Assembly (NCBI GenBank): GCA_017533005.1
Contig: JAFXIQ010000007.1
Coordinates: forward strand, 1 to 58,359
DNA length: 58,359 nt
Source: Clostridia bacterium
GTDB taxonomy: Bacteria > Bacillota > Clostridia > Christensenellales > DTU072
Direction: 5' to 3'
The notes beneath the pieces were generated by a model. That model saw only the letters and a list, made by a program, of their open reading frames with translations. It ran no database searches and was not told the DNA's origin. The position numbers and the translations under genes were made by a program. Every line of letters starts with the position of its first letter. Within the stretch, counting starts at the first letter, position 1. Positions 7,390 to 15,324 of this stretch are shown here, one piece after another.

Positions 7390-9770
7390 TATTCATTGTC
7401 TCCTTCTTGGTTGGTGTCGCTAGATGCTACTTCGTCAAGAGCGTCTACGTTTTCTTCTACTTGAACGTTTTGGGCTTTGAGCGCCTTTTTTTCTTCGGCT
7501 TTCTTTCTTCTAGCAAGGATACGAGCTTGTTTCTTTGGTGAGAAAGATTCGAAACGTGCTTGTTTAGCTTCTTGAATTTCTTGCTTTCTACGTTCGCGTT
7601 CTTCTTTATCTTTTCTTTCTATTTCTGCTTCGTGTTCAGCTACTTCTAGAACGGCTTTATCGTATAAAGCTTCGATTTCGTGGTAGTAGAGTCTATTTTC
7701 AGATTCAGCGAGAAGTTCTAGCTTGTTGCTGTAATAGTTGAAAACTTGGTTGAATTTAATGAGTGCTTTTTCTGCTACGTCGATAGCTTTGTCGCGAGCT
7801 TTAATAGCATTCTTATCTTTTATGTCGGTCACTACGATAGCGTGAGCCGCGTCAACGTTTTCGAAGCAGTCGGTGGGAACGCAATCGCCGTAAACCTTTG
7901 CGATTTCAGCGAGCATCTTTTCGAAGCGCTTCTTTTCTTTTTCGTACAAAGCTTTGAGTTGTTTGTCTTCAGGAATTGCAACGCCAAGGTCTTCGAACTT
8001 GATTTTTGCAACTTCCACGTAAGAATATTCTTTCAAAGCCGTAGCGATTTGTAATAGGAAAGCGTTCTTTGGCTTTTCGAACTTTTGCTCTTCTTTCATA
8101 TAAATTTCTACTAGAGCTTCTTTGTTTTCTCTTAAGTGTCTAGCTTCGTTATAAGCCTTTAGAGCGTTCTTGAAAGCACCTTTTTCTTTGGATTTGAAGG
8201 CTTGTTTTAGGTTTTCCATAGCCGCTTTCATATCGGGAGCTTCCGCGTCCATAACGGCTTGAATTGCACGGTGGTCGTCGACTACTTCGACGATTTGTTG
8301 AGGCGTAATTACGCCTGATGCGTAGTCGGCTAGAGCCGCGCGCCTACGCAAAACTTGTACTATCATCGTGTGCTTTTCACGGCTCAAACGATAGAAGAAG
8401 AAAGGTACTAGGTTCAATACCGAGCCGATTATCGAGAGCATGCAAAGCATGTTAAACATATTGTTTCTTACTTGTGGGTCGTAAAGGATATCGTAGTTTG
8501 TGGTTATACCCATCGATTCGTAAACGAAAGGAATTACAAGACCTGTGAGCAAGGTAATCGGAACCGTAATGGTAGCAGCAGCGCCAAGAATGAAGTCGAC
8601 GCGCTTTCCGGTCAAGAATTGTTGATAGTCTTTTACTTCTGCATTCAAAACGGGGTCGTAAACAAGTTGTAATTGGTTGAAAACTGCGTTCAAATACATA
8701 CAGCAGAAGAAAAGGAAGGGGTTTTTGTAAACCAAGAACATGAGCGACAAGCAAAGGATATTGCTGACGTTGTGGAAGAGCAAAATACCACGGTTGCCTA
8801 GTTTACGGAGAAGTGTGGGCGTAATAACCATAGCGATGGTAGAAGCCGTGCCGTATAGTGTGGTAAGCAAGCTATATTGAACCATATCTTGCGTACCGTA
8901 AATATACATCCAACCGAAGATGACGGAGAAGGAAGATTCCAAGAATCCGATGATGGTAGCGATATTTTTTATCCACCAATACTTATTCTTGTAAATACCC
9001 ATCATACCTTCGAGAAGACCGACCTTTTGGGTGTAAGTTTTTGAAGTTATAACACGTTCTTTACAGCCGAAAGCCGCGAACAAGTTAAATCCTACGCCCA
9101 CGATAGCGAAAGAAGCTATGATGTAGCGATAGGTGTTGATGTTAGTGAAAGTGAGTCCGGTCCATTGTAGGATAAGAGGAGTAAGGAAGTTGTAAACGGT
9201 AGGCGCGAAAGAAGCGATAAGAATACTAATAGTGAGTAGTCTAGAACGCTCGTTAGAATTGGGGGTGATAACGCTACCGAGTTCGGTGTAGGTATCCGTA
9301 AACAAAGGTTGGAACATTGCGATAGAAGTCGCAAAGAAGAAAGTACAGATAAGCTTCGCGTTGTAAGTCATTTCCGTGAACGGTAGGAATAAGTAAACGA
9401 GGGAAACGATTACGAGCGGGAAACCCATGAATGCAATATACGGACGGAATTTACCCATACGCGTACGAGTGTTGTCGACCAATTTACCACGGAGCATAGC
9501 AAAGAAAATGCCAAGAACGGTGGAAATGATGGACATATATTGCAAGTGGAGCGGTCTAATACCTATAGTTGAGCCGAGCAAGGTATTGCTTGCAGCGAGG
9601 CCCATATAAGTAAGAAGGTAGATAACCATGTTTCTACCGATACCGCCGATGGAGTAATTAACTAATTCCTTGTAAGAAACATAATTACCTTTAGCGGGAC
9701 GGTTCCAATGCAAAACCACTTCATCGTAAAGATTAGTGAAAACGCCTTTTATTTTCTCAATCAGTTGCAT
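7389..9770 (-). CDS. GPH/MFS-type sugar:cation symporter with long cytoplasmic C-terminal extension
   Basis: The N-terminal ~455 residues form a 12-segment transporter of the glycoside-pentoside-hexuronide (melibiose carrier) type: SYKELVNYSIGGIGRNMVIYLLTYMG near the N-terminus and RGKLVDNTRTRMGKFRPYI, the family's loop 2-3 signature. Residues about 460-793 are an added charged, helical, soluble tail, ending in an ERKDKEERERRKQEIQEAKQ coiled-coil stretch and an acidic terminus. GPH carriers normally stop near 450-500 residues. I place the start at the ATG 9768-9770, seven bases after GAGG; an in-frame GTG two codons upstream lies only one base from GAGG. The substrate is unknown. A lipoprotein gene follows with a 1-base overlap. 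Confidence 0.85.
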   Translation of the reverse strand: MQLIEKIKGVFTNLYDEVVLHWNRPAKGNYVSYKELVNYSIGGIGRNMVIYLLTYMGLAASNTLLGSTIGIRPLHLQYMSIISTVLGIFFAMLRGKLVDNTRTRMGKFRPYIAFMGFPLVIVSLVYLFLPFTEMTYNAKLICTFFFATSIAMFQPLFTDTYTELGSVITPNSNERSRLLTISILIASFAPTVYNFLTPLILQWTGLTFTNINTYRYIIASFAIVGVGFNLFAAFGCKERVITSKTYTQKVGLLEGMMGIYKNKYWWIKNIATIIGFLESSFSVIFGWMYIYGTQDMVQYSLLTTLYGTASTIAMVITPTLLRKLGNRGILLFHNVSNILCLSLMFLVYKNPFLFFCCMYLNAVFNQLQLVYDPVLNAEVKDYQQFLTGKRVDFILGAAATITVPITLLTGLVIPFVYESMGITTNYDILYDPQVRNNMFNMLCMLSIIGSVLNLVPFFFYRLSREKHTMIVQVLRRRAALADYASGVITPQQIVEVVDDHRAIQAVMDAEAPDMKAAMENLKQAFKSKEKGAFKNALKAYNEARHLRENKEALVEIYMKEEQKFEKPKNAFLLQIATALKEYSYVEVAKIKFEDLGVAIPEDKQLKALYEKEKKRFEKMLAEIAKVYGDCVPTDCFENVDAAHAIVVTDIKDKNAIKARDKAIDVAEKALIKFNQVFNYYSNKLELLAESENRLYYHEIEALYDKAVLEVAEHEAEIERKDKEERERRKQEIQEAKQARFESFSPKKQARILARRKKAEEKKALKAQNVQVEENVDALDEVASSDTNQEGDNE

Positions 9771-9799
9771 ACGCACACCTCAAAAAATATATCATTACT

Positions 9800-9828
9800 A
9801 GTATAACATAATATAAGTATAATGGCAA
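9800..9828 (-). promoter_or_regulatory. Promoter of the GPH transporter gene
   Basis: Minus-strand -35 TTGCCA (9823-9828), 17-base spacer and -10 TATACT (9800-9805), upstream of a good Shine-Dalgarno. Confidence 0.75.
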
Positions 9829-9870
9829 GAACAAAAAACGACCATAAAATAGAATAATTTTCCTAGAATA

Positions 9871-9894
9871 AAAAACAGACGGTTTCCCGTCTGT
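9871..9894 (-). terminator. Terminator of the COG2509 flavoprotein gene
   Basis: Minus-strand arms ACAGACGG / CCGTCTGT around a GAAA tetraloop, followed by TTTTTA. Confidence 0.88.
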
Positions 9895-9915
9895 TCGATT
9901 AATAACGTTTAATTT

Positions 9916-11289
9916 TTAGAATTTTTGATTTGCTATATTTCTTGCTACGTGAACGCCACTGGCAGAGGCGTGGGATAGTGAATGCGTAATTCCACTGCCG
10001 TCACCGATTATATATAGACCTTTGTGGCAAGATTCTAGGTTTTTGTCTACATTTACTTCCATATTATAGAATTTGACTTCTACGCCGTAAAGAAGCGTGT
10101 CGTCGTTTGCCGTGCCGGGAGCAACCTTATCTAGTGCGTATATCATTTCGATTATTCCGTCGAGAATACGCTTAGGAAGAACAAGGCTCAAGTCACCGGG
10201 GGTTGCTTTTAGCGTTGGGGTGATGAAAGCGTCTTGAATTCTACTTGCAGTCGACCTTTGACCTCTAATAAGGTCGCCGAAACGTTGTACGATAACGCCA
10301 CCGCCTAGCATATTGCTAAGACGTGCGATAGATTCACCGTAACCGTTGGAATCTTTGAAAGGCTCCGAGAAGTGCTTTGCGACTAGAAGAGCAAAGTTAG
10401 TGTTTTTGGTTTGTTTTTCGGGGTCTTCGTAGCTGTGGCCGTTGACGGTGATAATACCGTTGGTGTTTTCGTTTACGACTGCACCTTTCGGGTTCATACA
10501 GAAAGTACGTACCTTGTCACCGTATTTAGGCGTGCGATACATAATTTTACTCTCGTAAAGCTCATCTGTAATATGTGCGAAAACTTCTGCAGGTAGTTCT
10601 ACGCGAACACCGATATCAACTCTGTTGGAGCTTGTGGGGATTTTTAGTTCGCGACAAACTTGTTCCATCCACTTACTGCCGATACGACCGACGGAAACAA
10701 TGCACTTTTTGCAAGTGTAAGTATTGCCTTTGCATTTAATTTCGTATCCGTTATCAACGATAGAAATTGTTTCAACGGGAGAATCGAAGAAAAAGTCGAC
10801 TTTGTCTTTGAGTTCGGCATAGAGATTTTCTAGAACGACGTAGTTGATGTCAGTTCCCAAGTGACGGACGGAAGCATTCAACAAATGCAAGTCGTGTTTG
10901 ATACATTCAGTGCTGAAAGCAGAACCTGCCGTGGTATAAAGTTTAGTGCCCTTACCGCCGTAGCGCATATTGATTTCATCGACGTATTCCATCAGGTTGA
11001 GCGCCTTGTTTTTGCCGATATATTCGTGCAAAGTGCCACCGAAATCGTTGGTAATGTTGTATTTTCCGTCGGAAAAAGCACCTGCACCACCGAAACCGCT
11101 CATAATGGAGCAACTTTCGCAACCGATACAAGTTTTTACTTTTTCACCATCGATAGGGCATTTGCGCTTATGTAGAGCGCGACCTGCTTCAAAAACGGCG
11201 ATTTTAAGGTCGGGGCGAAGCAAACTCAACTCATATGCTGAGAAAATACCGCCGGGGCCTGCACCAATAATAATTACGTCGTACTTCAT
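9916..11289 (-). CDS. FAD-dependent dehydrogenase-like protein (COG2509 type)
   Basis: A 457-residue cytosolic flavoprotein. The N-terminus has the dinucleotide-binding fold YDVIIIGAGPGGIFSAYEL with an acidic end of strand 2 (VFEAGRALHKRKCP). A cysteine cluster TCIGCESCSIMSGFGGAGAFSDGK at about 53-76 and a C-terminal GLYIIGDGSGITHSLSHASASG (FAD ribityl contact) fit the COG2509 'uncharacterized FAD-dependent dehydrogenase' family, common in Clostridia. The substrate is not known. The start is 24 bases downstream of the tRNA-Arg 3' end, and the only good promoter lies before the tRNA, so tRNA and flavoprotein are likely co-transcribed and separated by RNA processing. Confidence 0.88.
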   Translation of the reverse strand: MKYDVIIIGAGPGGIFSAYELSLLRPDLKIAVFEAGRALHKRKCPIDGEKVKTCIGCESCSIMSGFGGAGAFSDGKYNITNDFGGTLHEYIGKNKALNLMEYVDEINMRYGGKGTKLYTTAGSAFSTECIKHDLHLLNASVRHLGTDINYVVLENLYAELKDKVDFFFDSPVETISIVDNGYEIKCKGNTYTCKKCIVSVGRIGSKWMEQVCRELKIPTSSNRVDIGVRVELPAEVFAHITDELYESKIMYRTPKYGDKVRTFCMNPKGAVVNENTNGIITVNGHSYEDPEKQTKNTNFALLVAKHFSEPFKDSNGYGESIARLSNMLGGGVIVQRFGDLIRGQRSTASRIQDAFITPTLKATPGDLSLVLPKRILDGIIEMIYALDKVAPGTANDDTLLYGVEVKFYNMEVNVDKNLESCHKGLYIIGDGSGITHSLSHASASGVHVARNIANQKF

Positions 11290-11312
11290 AAAGGACCTTC
11301 TTATGCTTTATT

Positions 11313-11387
11313 TGGTACTCCCTGCGGGAATCGAACCCACAACGGTCCCTTAGGAGGGGACTGTTATATCCATTTAACTAAGGAAGC
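11313..11387 (-). tRNA. tRNA-Arg (anticodon CCT)
   Basis: A 75-base cloverleaf on the minus strand: acceptor GCTTCCT / AGGGAGT with two G-U pairs, D-arm with AGTTAAATGGA, anticodon stem GTCCC / GGGAC with loop CTCCTAA (anticodon CCT, reading AGG), T-loop TTCGATT, and an encoded CCA (11313-11315). Its promoter is just upstream. Confidence 0.95.
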
Positions 11388-11413
11388 TTATTTCGAGCGT
11401 TTACGCCCGATAT

Positions 11414-11442
11414 ATTATATACTTTTTTGGCGTGTTAGGCAA
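11414..11442 (-). promoter_or_regulatory. Promoter of tRNA-Arg(CCT) and probably the flavoprotein
   Basis: Minus-strand -35 TTGCCT (11437-11442), 17-base spacer, perfect -10 TATAAT (11414-11419), 27 bases before the tRNA 5' end. Confidence 0.85.
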
Positions 11443-11489
11443 GAGTTTTATTATGTATATTTAGCCGTGTTTTTGTCAAAGATTTTCGT

Positions 11490-12923
11490 ATGGAAATCAA
11501 AAAAGAAGTCACTGCGTATAAAAGGGCGTTAAATAATTCTAGCGACGTAGTAGTTAAAGAAATAATCACCGAAGGTGGGAACTTTGCGCTACTTTACGTT
11601 GACGGAATGGTACAAATTGCTGAAATCGACTTAGGCGTAGTGCGACCTATAGTAGAAAGTAAGGGCAATTTCCCAAAGACTTTTGAAGGGGTTTCTTCGG
11701 TAATCACGACGGTGGAAACGTTGACTGCGGAGCGTGTACGCAAAAACGCCGTAGAAAAGCTCGCCGAAGGCGACACTATTTTGATATGTGAAGGCGCTAG
11801 CGAGTATTACGTAATATCTGCAAGGGGGTATGCGAAAAGGACGGTTGCAGAGCCACCGACTTCTGCCGTAATAAAAGGGCCGAGAGAAGGGTTTATCGAA
11901 GACCTAAAAACCAATATGGTTTTATTGAGAAGAAGATTCTCTTCGGGGAAAATAGTTTTCAAAAGCCTAAAAGTGGGCAGATACACCAATACAAAAGTGC
12001 AAATTGTCTACTTAAAAGGCATAGTGAATATGGAAATTGTCAAGGATATTGAGAAAAAGCTCTCGAAAATCGACGTTGACGGAGTGGTTGACGGAAGCAC
12101 GGTGGTTGCGTTTCTTGAGAAAAGACATTATTCTGTTTTTAAGCAAATAGGCTCCACGGAAAAACCCGACGTAGTCGCGGGAGCACTGCTTAACGGACGT
12201 GTTGCGATAATGGTAGACGGCTCGCCTATGGTATTCACAACGCCTTTCGTTATTATGGACGACTATTTTGATGCGGAAGACTATTTCAGAAGACCTATTC
12301 GCGCTTCTTTAGTGCGATTTATGCGACTTTTTGCCGTTATGGCAGCAGTATATCTGCCGTCGATATTCGTTGCGTTACAAACGCATCAGTATCAGATTTT
12401 GCCCATTAAACTATTAATAACCATAATAAATAGCATAAACGGCATACCTTTTACGCCGATAATAGAAATGCTACTCGCGCTAGTATTGTTTGAAGTTTTA
12501 GGCGATGCTAGCGTGCGTATGCCTAGATATTTAGGAATGGCGATTTCGGTGGTAGGGGGTATCATATTTGGAGAAACAGCCGTAAAAGCCGGAGTGTTAT
12601 CGTCGTTAACCGTGCTTATAGTCGCAGTTAGCAGTATCGGTTTATACGCTATGCCCGACGAAGTCGGCGTGTTTAGCGTAGTGCGTATCGCGCTCGTGGT
12701 GGTATCAGGGGCGTTGGGTATATACGGAATTATCATTGTCAGTATCGCAATGCTCGCGTATATGACCAGCCTAGAAAACTACGGCGTACCGTACTTCGCA
12801 CCGTTTGCGCCACTCCTTCCACCCGACCTAAAAAACTCCGTCGTAATATGCTCTGCAACCGACGCATTTATGCGCCCGTCTTATATGAATTTGAAAAATA
12901 AAACCCGATTAAAACTCAAATGA
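11490..12923 (+). CDS. gerA: Spore germination receptor subunit A
   Basis: A 477-residue GerAA-type subunit of the germinant receptor in the spore inner membrane. A soluble N-terminal region (about 1-260) is followed by hydrophobic segments; the conserved P-rich loops YLPSIFVALQTHQYQILP, RMPRYLGMAISVVGGIIFGE and the C-terminal YFAPFAPLLPPDLKN match the family. Length is typical. No clear Shine-Dalgarno precedes the ATG. The gene overlaps gerB by four bases (ATGA). I could not identify a convincing sigma-G type promoter in the 100 bases between it and the divergent tRNA. The germinant cannot be predicted. Confidence 0.95.
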   Translation: MEIKKEVTAYKRALNNSSDVVVKEIITEGGNFALLYVDGMVQIAEIDLGVVRPIVESKGNFPKTFEGVSSVITTVETLTAERVRKNAVEKLAEGDTILICEGASEYYVISARGYAKRTVAEPPTSAVIKGPREGFIEDLKTNMVLLRRRFSSGKIVFKSLKVGRYTNTKVQIVYLKGIVNMEIVKDIEKKLSKIDVDGVVDGSTVVAFLEKRHYSVFKQIGSTEKPDVVAGALLNGRVAIMVDGSPMVFTTPFVIMDDYFDAEDYFRRPIRASLVRFMRLFAVMAAVYLPSIFVALQTHQYQILPIKLLITIINSINGIPFTPIIEMLLALVLFEVLGDASVRMPRYLGMAISVVGGIIFGETAVKAGVLSSLTVLIVAVSSIGLYAMPDEVGVFSVVRIALVVVSGALGIYGIIIVSIAMLAYMTSLENYGVPYFAPFAPLLPPDLKNSVVICSATDAFMRPSYMNLKNKTRLKLK

Positions 12924-14023
12924 ACAACAACACCTTAAAACAACGCCAATACTCGCTACTAGCCTTTTTTATGCCCTTCGTTTTTAAGTTTGTCATGCTA
13001 CCCGCTATGCTACAAGAATACGCAGGGCGCGACTCTTGGGTAGCGATATTATTTATTACCATTCTTGAATTTTTACAGCTTGCTATTATAGTAGCCGTAG
13101 ATAATTTAGGTGGGATAAAAGCCGTAAAAGAAAAATACGGCAAGTTCACGCTTTTTGCAGTTACGGCACCCTTAATATTCGTTGCAGGCTCCAAACTCGT
13201 GGTTTTAGGAATGGAAGTGGTGAACTACGCAACGTCGTATTTGTTCTATAATATAACCGGAGAGAAGGTTAGTATCGTACTGTTTGCAGTGATTTTTTAC
13301 GTTGCTGTAAAAAGGGCAAAAACCCTCGGCAGACTCGCCGACGTTATGCTATGGATGCTCCCCGTAATCGCGCTTGTGGGAATATTTTTTGGGCGCATTG
13401 ATTTGAATGAAAACTACGTCATGCCTATCATGGCAGAAGGCGTTGGTGGTGTTGCAAAAGGGTTGGATAAATATATTATGTGGACGTTCGATTTAACACC
13501 ACTTTTGTTCTTTGAAAGAGATAAGGGTAAACGCGAAAAAATTCCTTCCGTACTGATTGCGTCTATTTGCTCTATCGTTTTTATTACGGGGCTTTACGTT
13601 TTATACGTTATGAACTATGGCGGGGGTGGTGTGCTGATTAACAACGCCTTTTCTTCGCTAGGCTCTTTCAACGTCGTTAATACCGAAATCGGCAGTATAG
13701 ATTGGCCGACCATAACCGTGTGGTTGTCGATGGCAGTCATAACGTTATCGGCAAAAGTGTCTGCCGTAGGTAGGATATGCGAAGAAGTCGGCGTGAAATA
13801 CGAAGTCGTGACTTTTATTTTTAGCGCGATAGCTTGTATAGTGAGCGTGGTGTTTGCGTACAATCCCGAACGCGCGATAGAATATGCAACCGGAGTCGTC
13901 AGATACGTAGTGGTGGGGCTAGACGTTCTCGTGCCCATAGTTTTATATATCCTATTATTTATAGCAAATAGAGCCAAGTCGAGAAAAACCGTCGGGGGAG
14001 CGATAATTGAAAAGGTCAGTTAA
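12920..14023 (+). CDS. gerB: Spore germination receptor subunit B (APC-like permease)
   Basis: A 367-residue integral membrane protein with about ten hydrophobic segments, the GerB (spore permease) family, related to amino-acid/polyamine transporters and thought to form the germinant-binding part of the receptor. The opening KQRQYSLLAFFMPFVFKF and the MLPVIALVGIFFGRIDLNENYVMPI stretch (family 'hNhhPh' region) fit. It overlaps gerA by four bases and gerC by 17, so subunits are made in stoichiometric fashion. Length is normal. Confidence 0.93.
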   Translation: MNNNTLKQRQYSLLAFFMPFVFKFVMLPAMLQEYAGRDSWVAILFITILEFLQLAIIVAVDNLGGIKAVKEKYGKFTLFAVTAPLIFVAGSKLVVLGMEVVNYATSYLFYNITGEKVSIVLFAVIFYVAVKRAKTLGRLADVMLWMLPVIALVGIFFGRIDLNENYVMPIMAEGVGGVAKGLDKYIMWTFDLTPLLFFERDKGKREKIPSVLIASICSIVFITGLYVLYVMNYGGGGVLINNAFSSLGSFNVVNTEIGSIDWPTITVWLSMAVITLSAKVSAVGRICEEVGVKYEVVTFIFSAIACIVSVVFAYNPERAIEYATGVVRYVVVGLDVLVPIVLYILLFIANRAKSRKTVGGAIIEKVS

Positions 14024-15146
14024 ATGGATAGCGTTTGCGCTCGCGTTTATAATGTTAATTGCGCTAGGTATAGAGAGCAAGCCCCTTGGCGAAAGGGCTG
14101 TTATCGTAGGGCTTGCGATTGACAAGGCGGGCGAAGAATACGAAGTGTCCGCGCAGATAATTATTGCCGGGGAAAACGACACTAAATCATCGGGCTCAAT
14201 GATTAGTTCGGTAAAGGCGGAAACGATAAGTGGTGCGCTATCAAGGTTAAGCGCAGAAACCAGTATGCTAGTAACGATGTCGCATTGTAACTTAATAATA
14301 CTCGGTATGGACGTTATCAAGACGGAATCGTATAAAGTTCTCGACTATTTGGTAAGGAACGCGTATCTATCAGAAAACGCCCTTGTCATAGCCAGTGAAA
14401 CTACTGCAAAAGACGTAATTTCTTGCAAGACGGCACACTCGGAAATGAGCTCTTTTGCGCTACAGCGTTCGCTTATGGTTTACGGCGAATACGACGATAC
14501 CGTCAAGAAGACTGCGCGTGAATTTTTAGCTGACTATCATACTCATAATTCGGCTAATTGGTTAACCCTTGTTAAGAAAAAGGAAACCCAAAAGCCACAA
14601 ACAAACACGAATAGTGGTGGTGCGAGCGAGCAAGGTGGAGAAGAAAAATATTACGTTTTCGACTTGTCGGAAACCGCTATTATTCGTGGCGAAAGTTACG
14701 TGTTTACAGCGAGTAGAGAGATGACCGTTGGAATGAATTTTGCTACACAAAAACTCTCAAAGGGCAGTATATACGTAGAAGGCGACAAGGGAGAAAAAAT
14801 AGAACTATATATTTTATCGAGCAAGCCACGAATACGCTATGATAGCGATAACCTACTTGCGACGATAGAACTGGAACTAGACTTGCTGATAAAAGAGGTA
14901 ATAGGTGAAGAAGATTACGATTTATCTAAGGTAGAATTGAGCGAGAGTGAGACGAAGCGCGTTTCAGCCCTAGTTAGTCGCGATGTCTACGCAGTTTTCG
15001 ATGAGTGCAAGGCAAGAAACGTCGACGTTTTTGACCTATACGATGGTTTTTACGGTAGGGGAAGAGCTTCTTGGAGAGAAAAATTCGGAGCAAATTATTT
15101 ACCACAGTCTAAAATAATAGTAAAAACTAAAATAAAATACCACTAA
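14007..15146 (+). CDS. gerC: Spore germination receptor subunit C, lacking the usual lipobox cysteine
   Basis: A 379-residue GerAC-family protein: RAVIVGLAIDKAGEEYEVSAQI follows the signal segment as in the family, and the C-terminal domain ends with FDLYDGFYGRGRASWREKFGANYL, close to the conserved 'h......P..w......F......' region. The start is TTG at 14007, six bases after a strong GGGGGAG. In most GerC proteins the signal peptide ends in a 'TGCWD' lipobox; here the aligned stretch is LIALGIESKPL with no cysteine in the first 100 residues. It is therefore predicted to be held by an uncleaved N-terminal helix or released, not lipidated. Confidence 0.92.
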   Translation: MKRSVKWIAFALAFIMLIALGIESKPLGERAVIVGLAIDKAGEEYEVSAQIIIAGENDTKSSGSMISSVKAETISGALSRLSAETSMLVTMSHCNLIILGMDVIKTESYKVLDYLVRNAYLSENALVIASETTAKDVISCKTAHSEMSSFALQRSLMVYGEYDDTVKKTAREFLADYHTHNSANWLTLVKKKETQKPQTNTNSGGASEQGGEEKYYVFDLSETAIIRGESYVFTASREMTVGMNFATQKLSKGSIYVEGDKGEKIELYILSSKPRIRYDSDNLLATIELELDLLIKEVIGEEDYDLSKVELSESETKRVSALVSRDVYAVFDECKARNVDVFDLYDGFYGRGRASWREKFGANYLPQSKIIVKTKIKYH

Positions 15147-15200
15147 TTCATATCCTATAAAAAGAGGCAAAAACTCTACAAAACACTGAAAAATTCGCTA

Positions 15201-15225
15201 CGCGCGCCTTAAAACAAGGCGCGCG
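15201..15225 (+). terminator. GC-rich hairpin ending the ger operon (weak terminator)
   Basis: Arms CGCGCGCCTT / AAGGCGCGCG (10 bp, AAAAC loop) followed by TTCTATATATT. The U-content is modest, so termination may be partial. Confidence 0.65.
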
Positions 15226-15262
15226 TTCTATATATTATAGTTCGCGTGGTAAAAAATACTAG

Positions 15263-15291
15263 TTGACACTTTTTGAAACTGGACTTATAAT
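15263..15291 (+). promoter_or_regulatory. Consensus promoter of the 787-residue lipoprotein gene
   Basis: TTGACA (15263-15268), 17 bases, TATAAT (15286-15291): a perfect housekeeping promoter, implying strong expression. Confidence 0.93.
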
Positions 15292-15324
15292 AAAGTCACT
15301 AAATATCCCTATATGGAGGTTATC

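Noticed and set aside
7746..8754. Short antisense or out-of-phase open frames within the transporter, giant and other genes
   Set aside because: They mirror the codon structure of the real genes, lack ribosome-binding sites and show no family signature.
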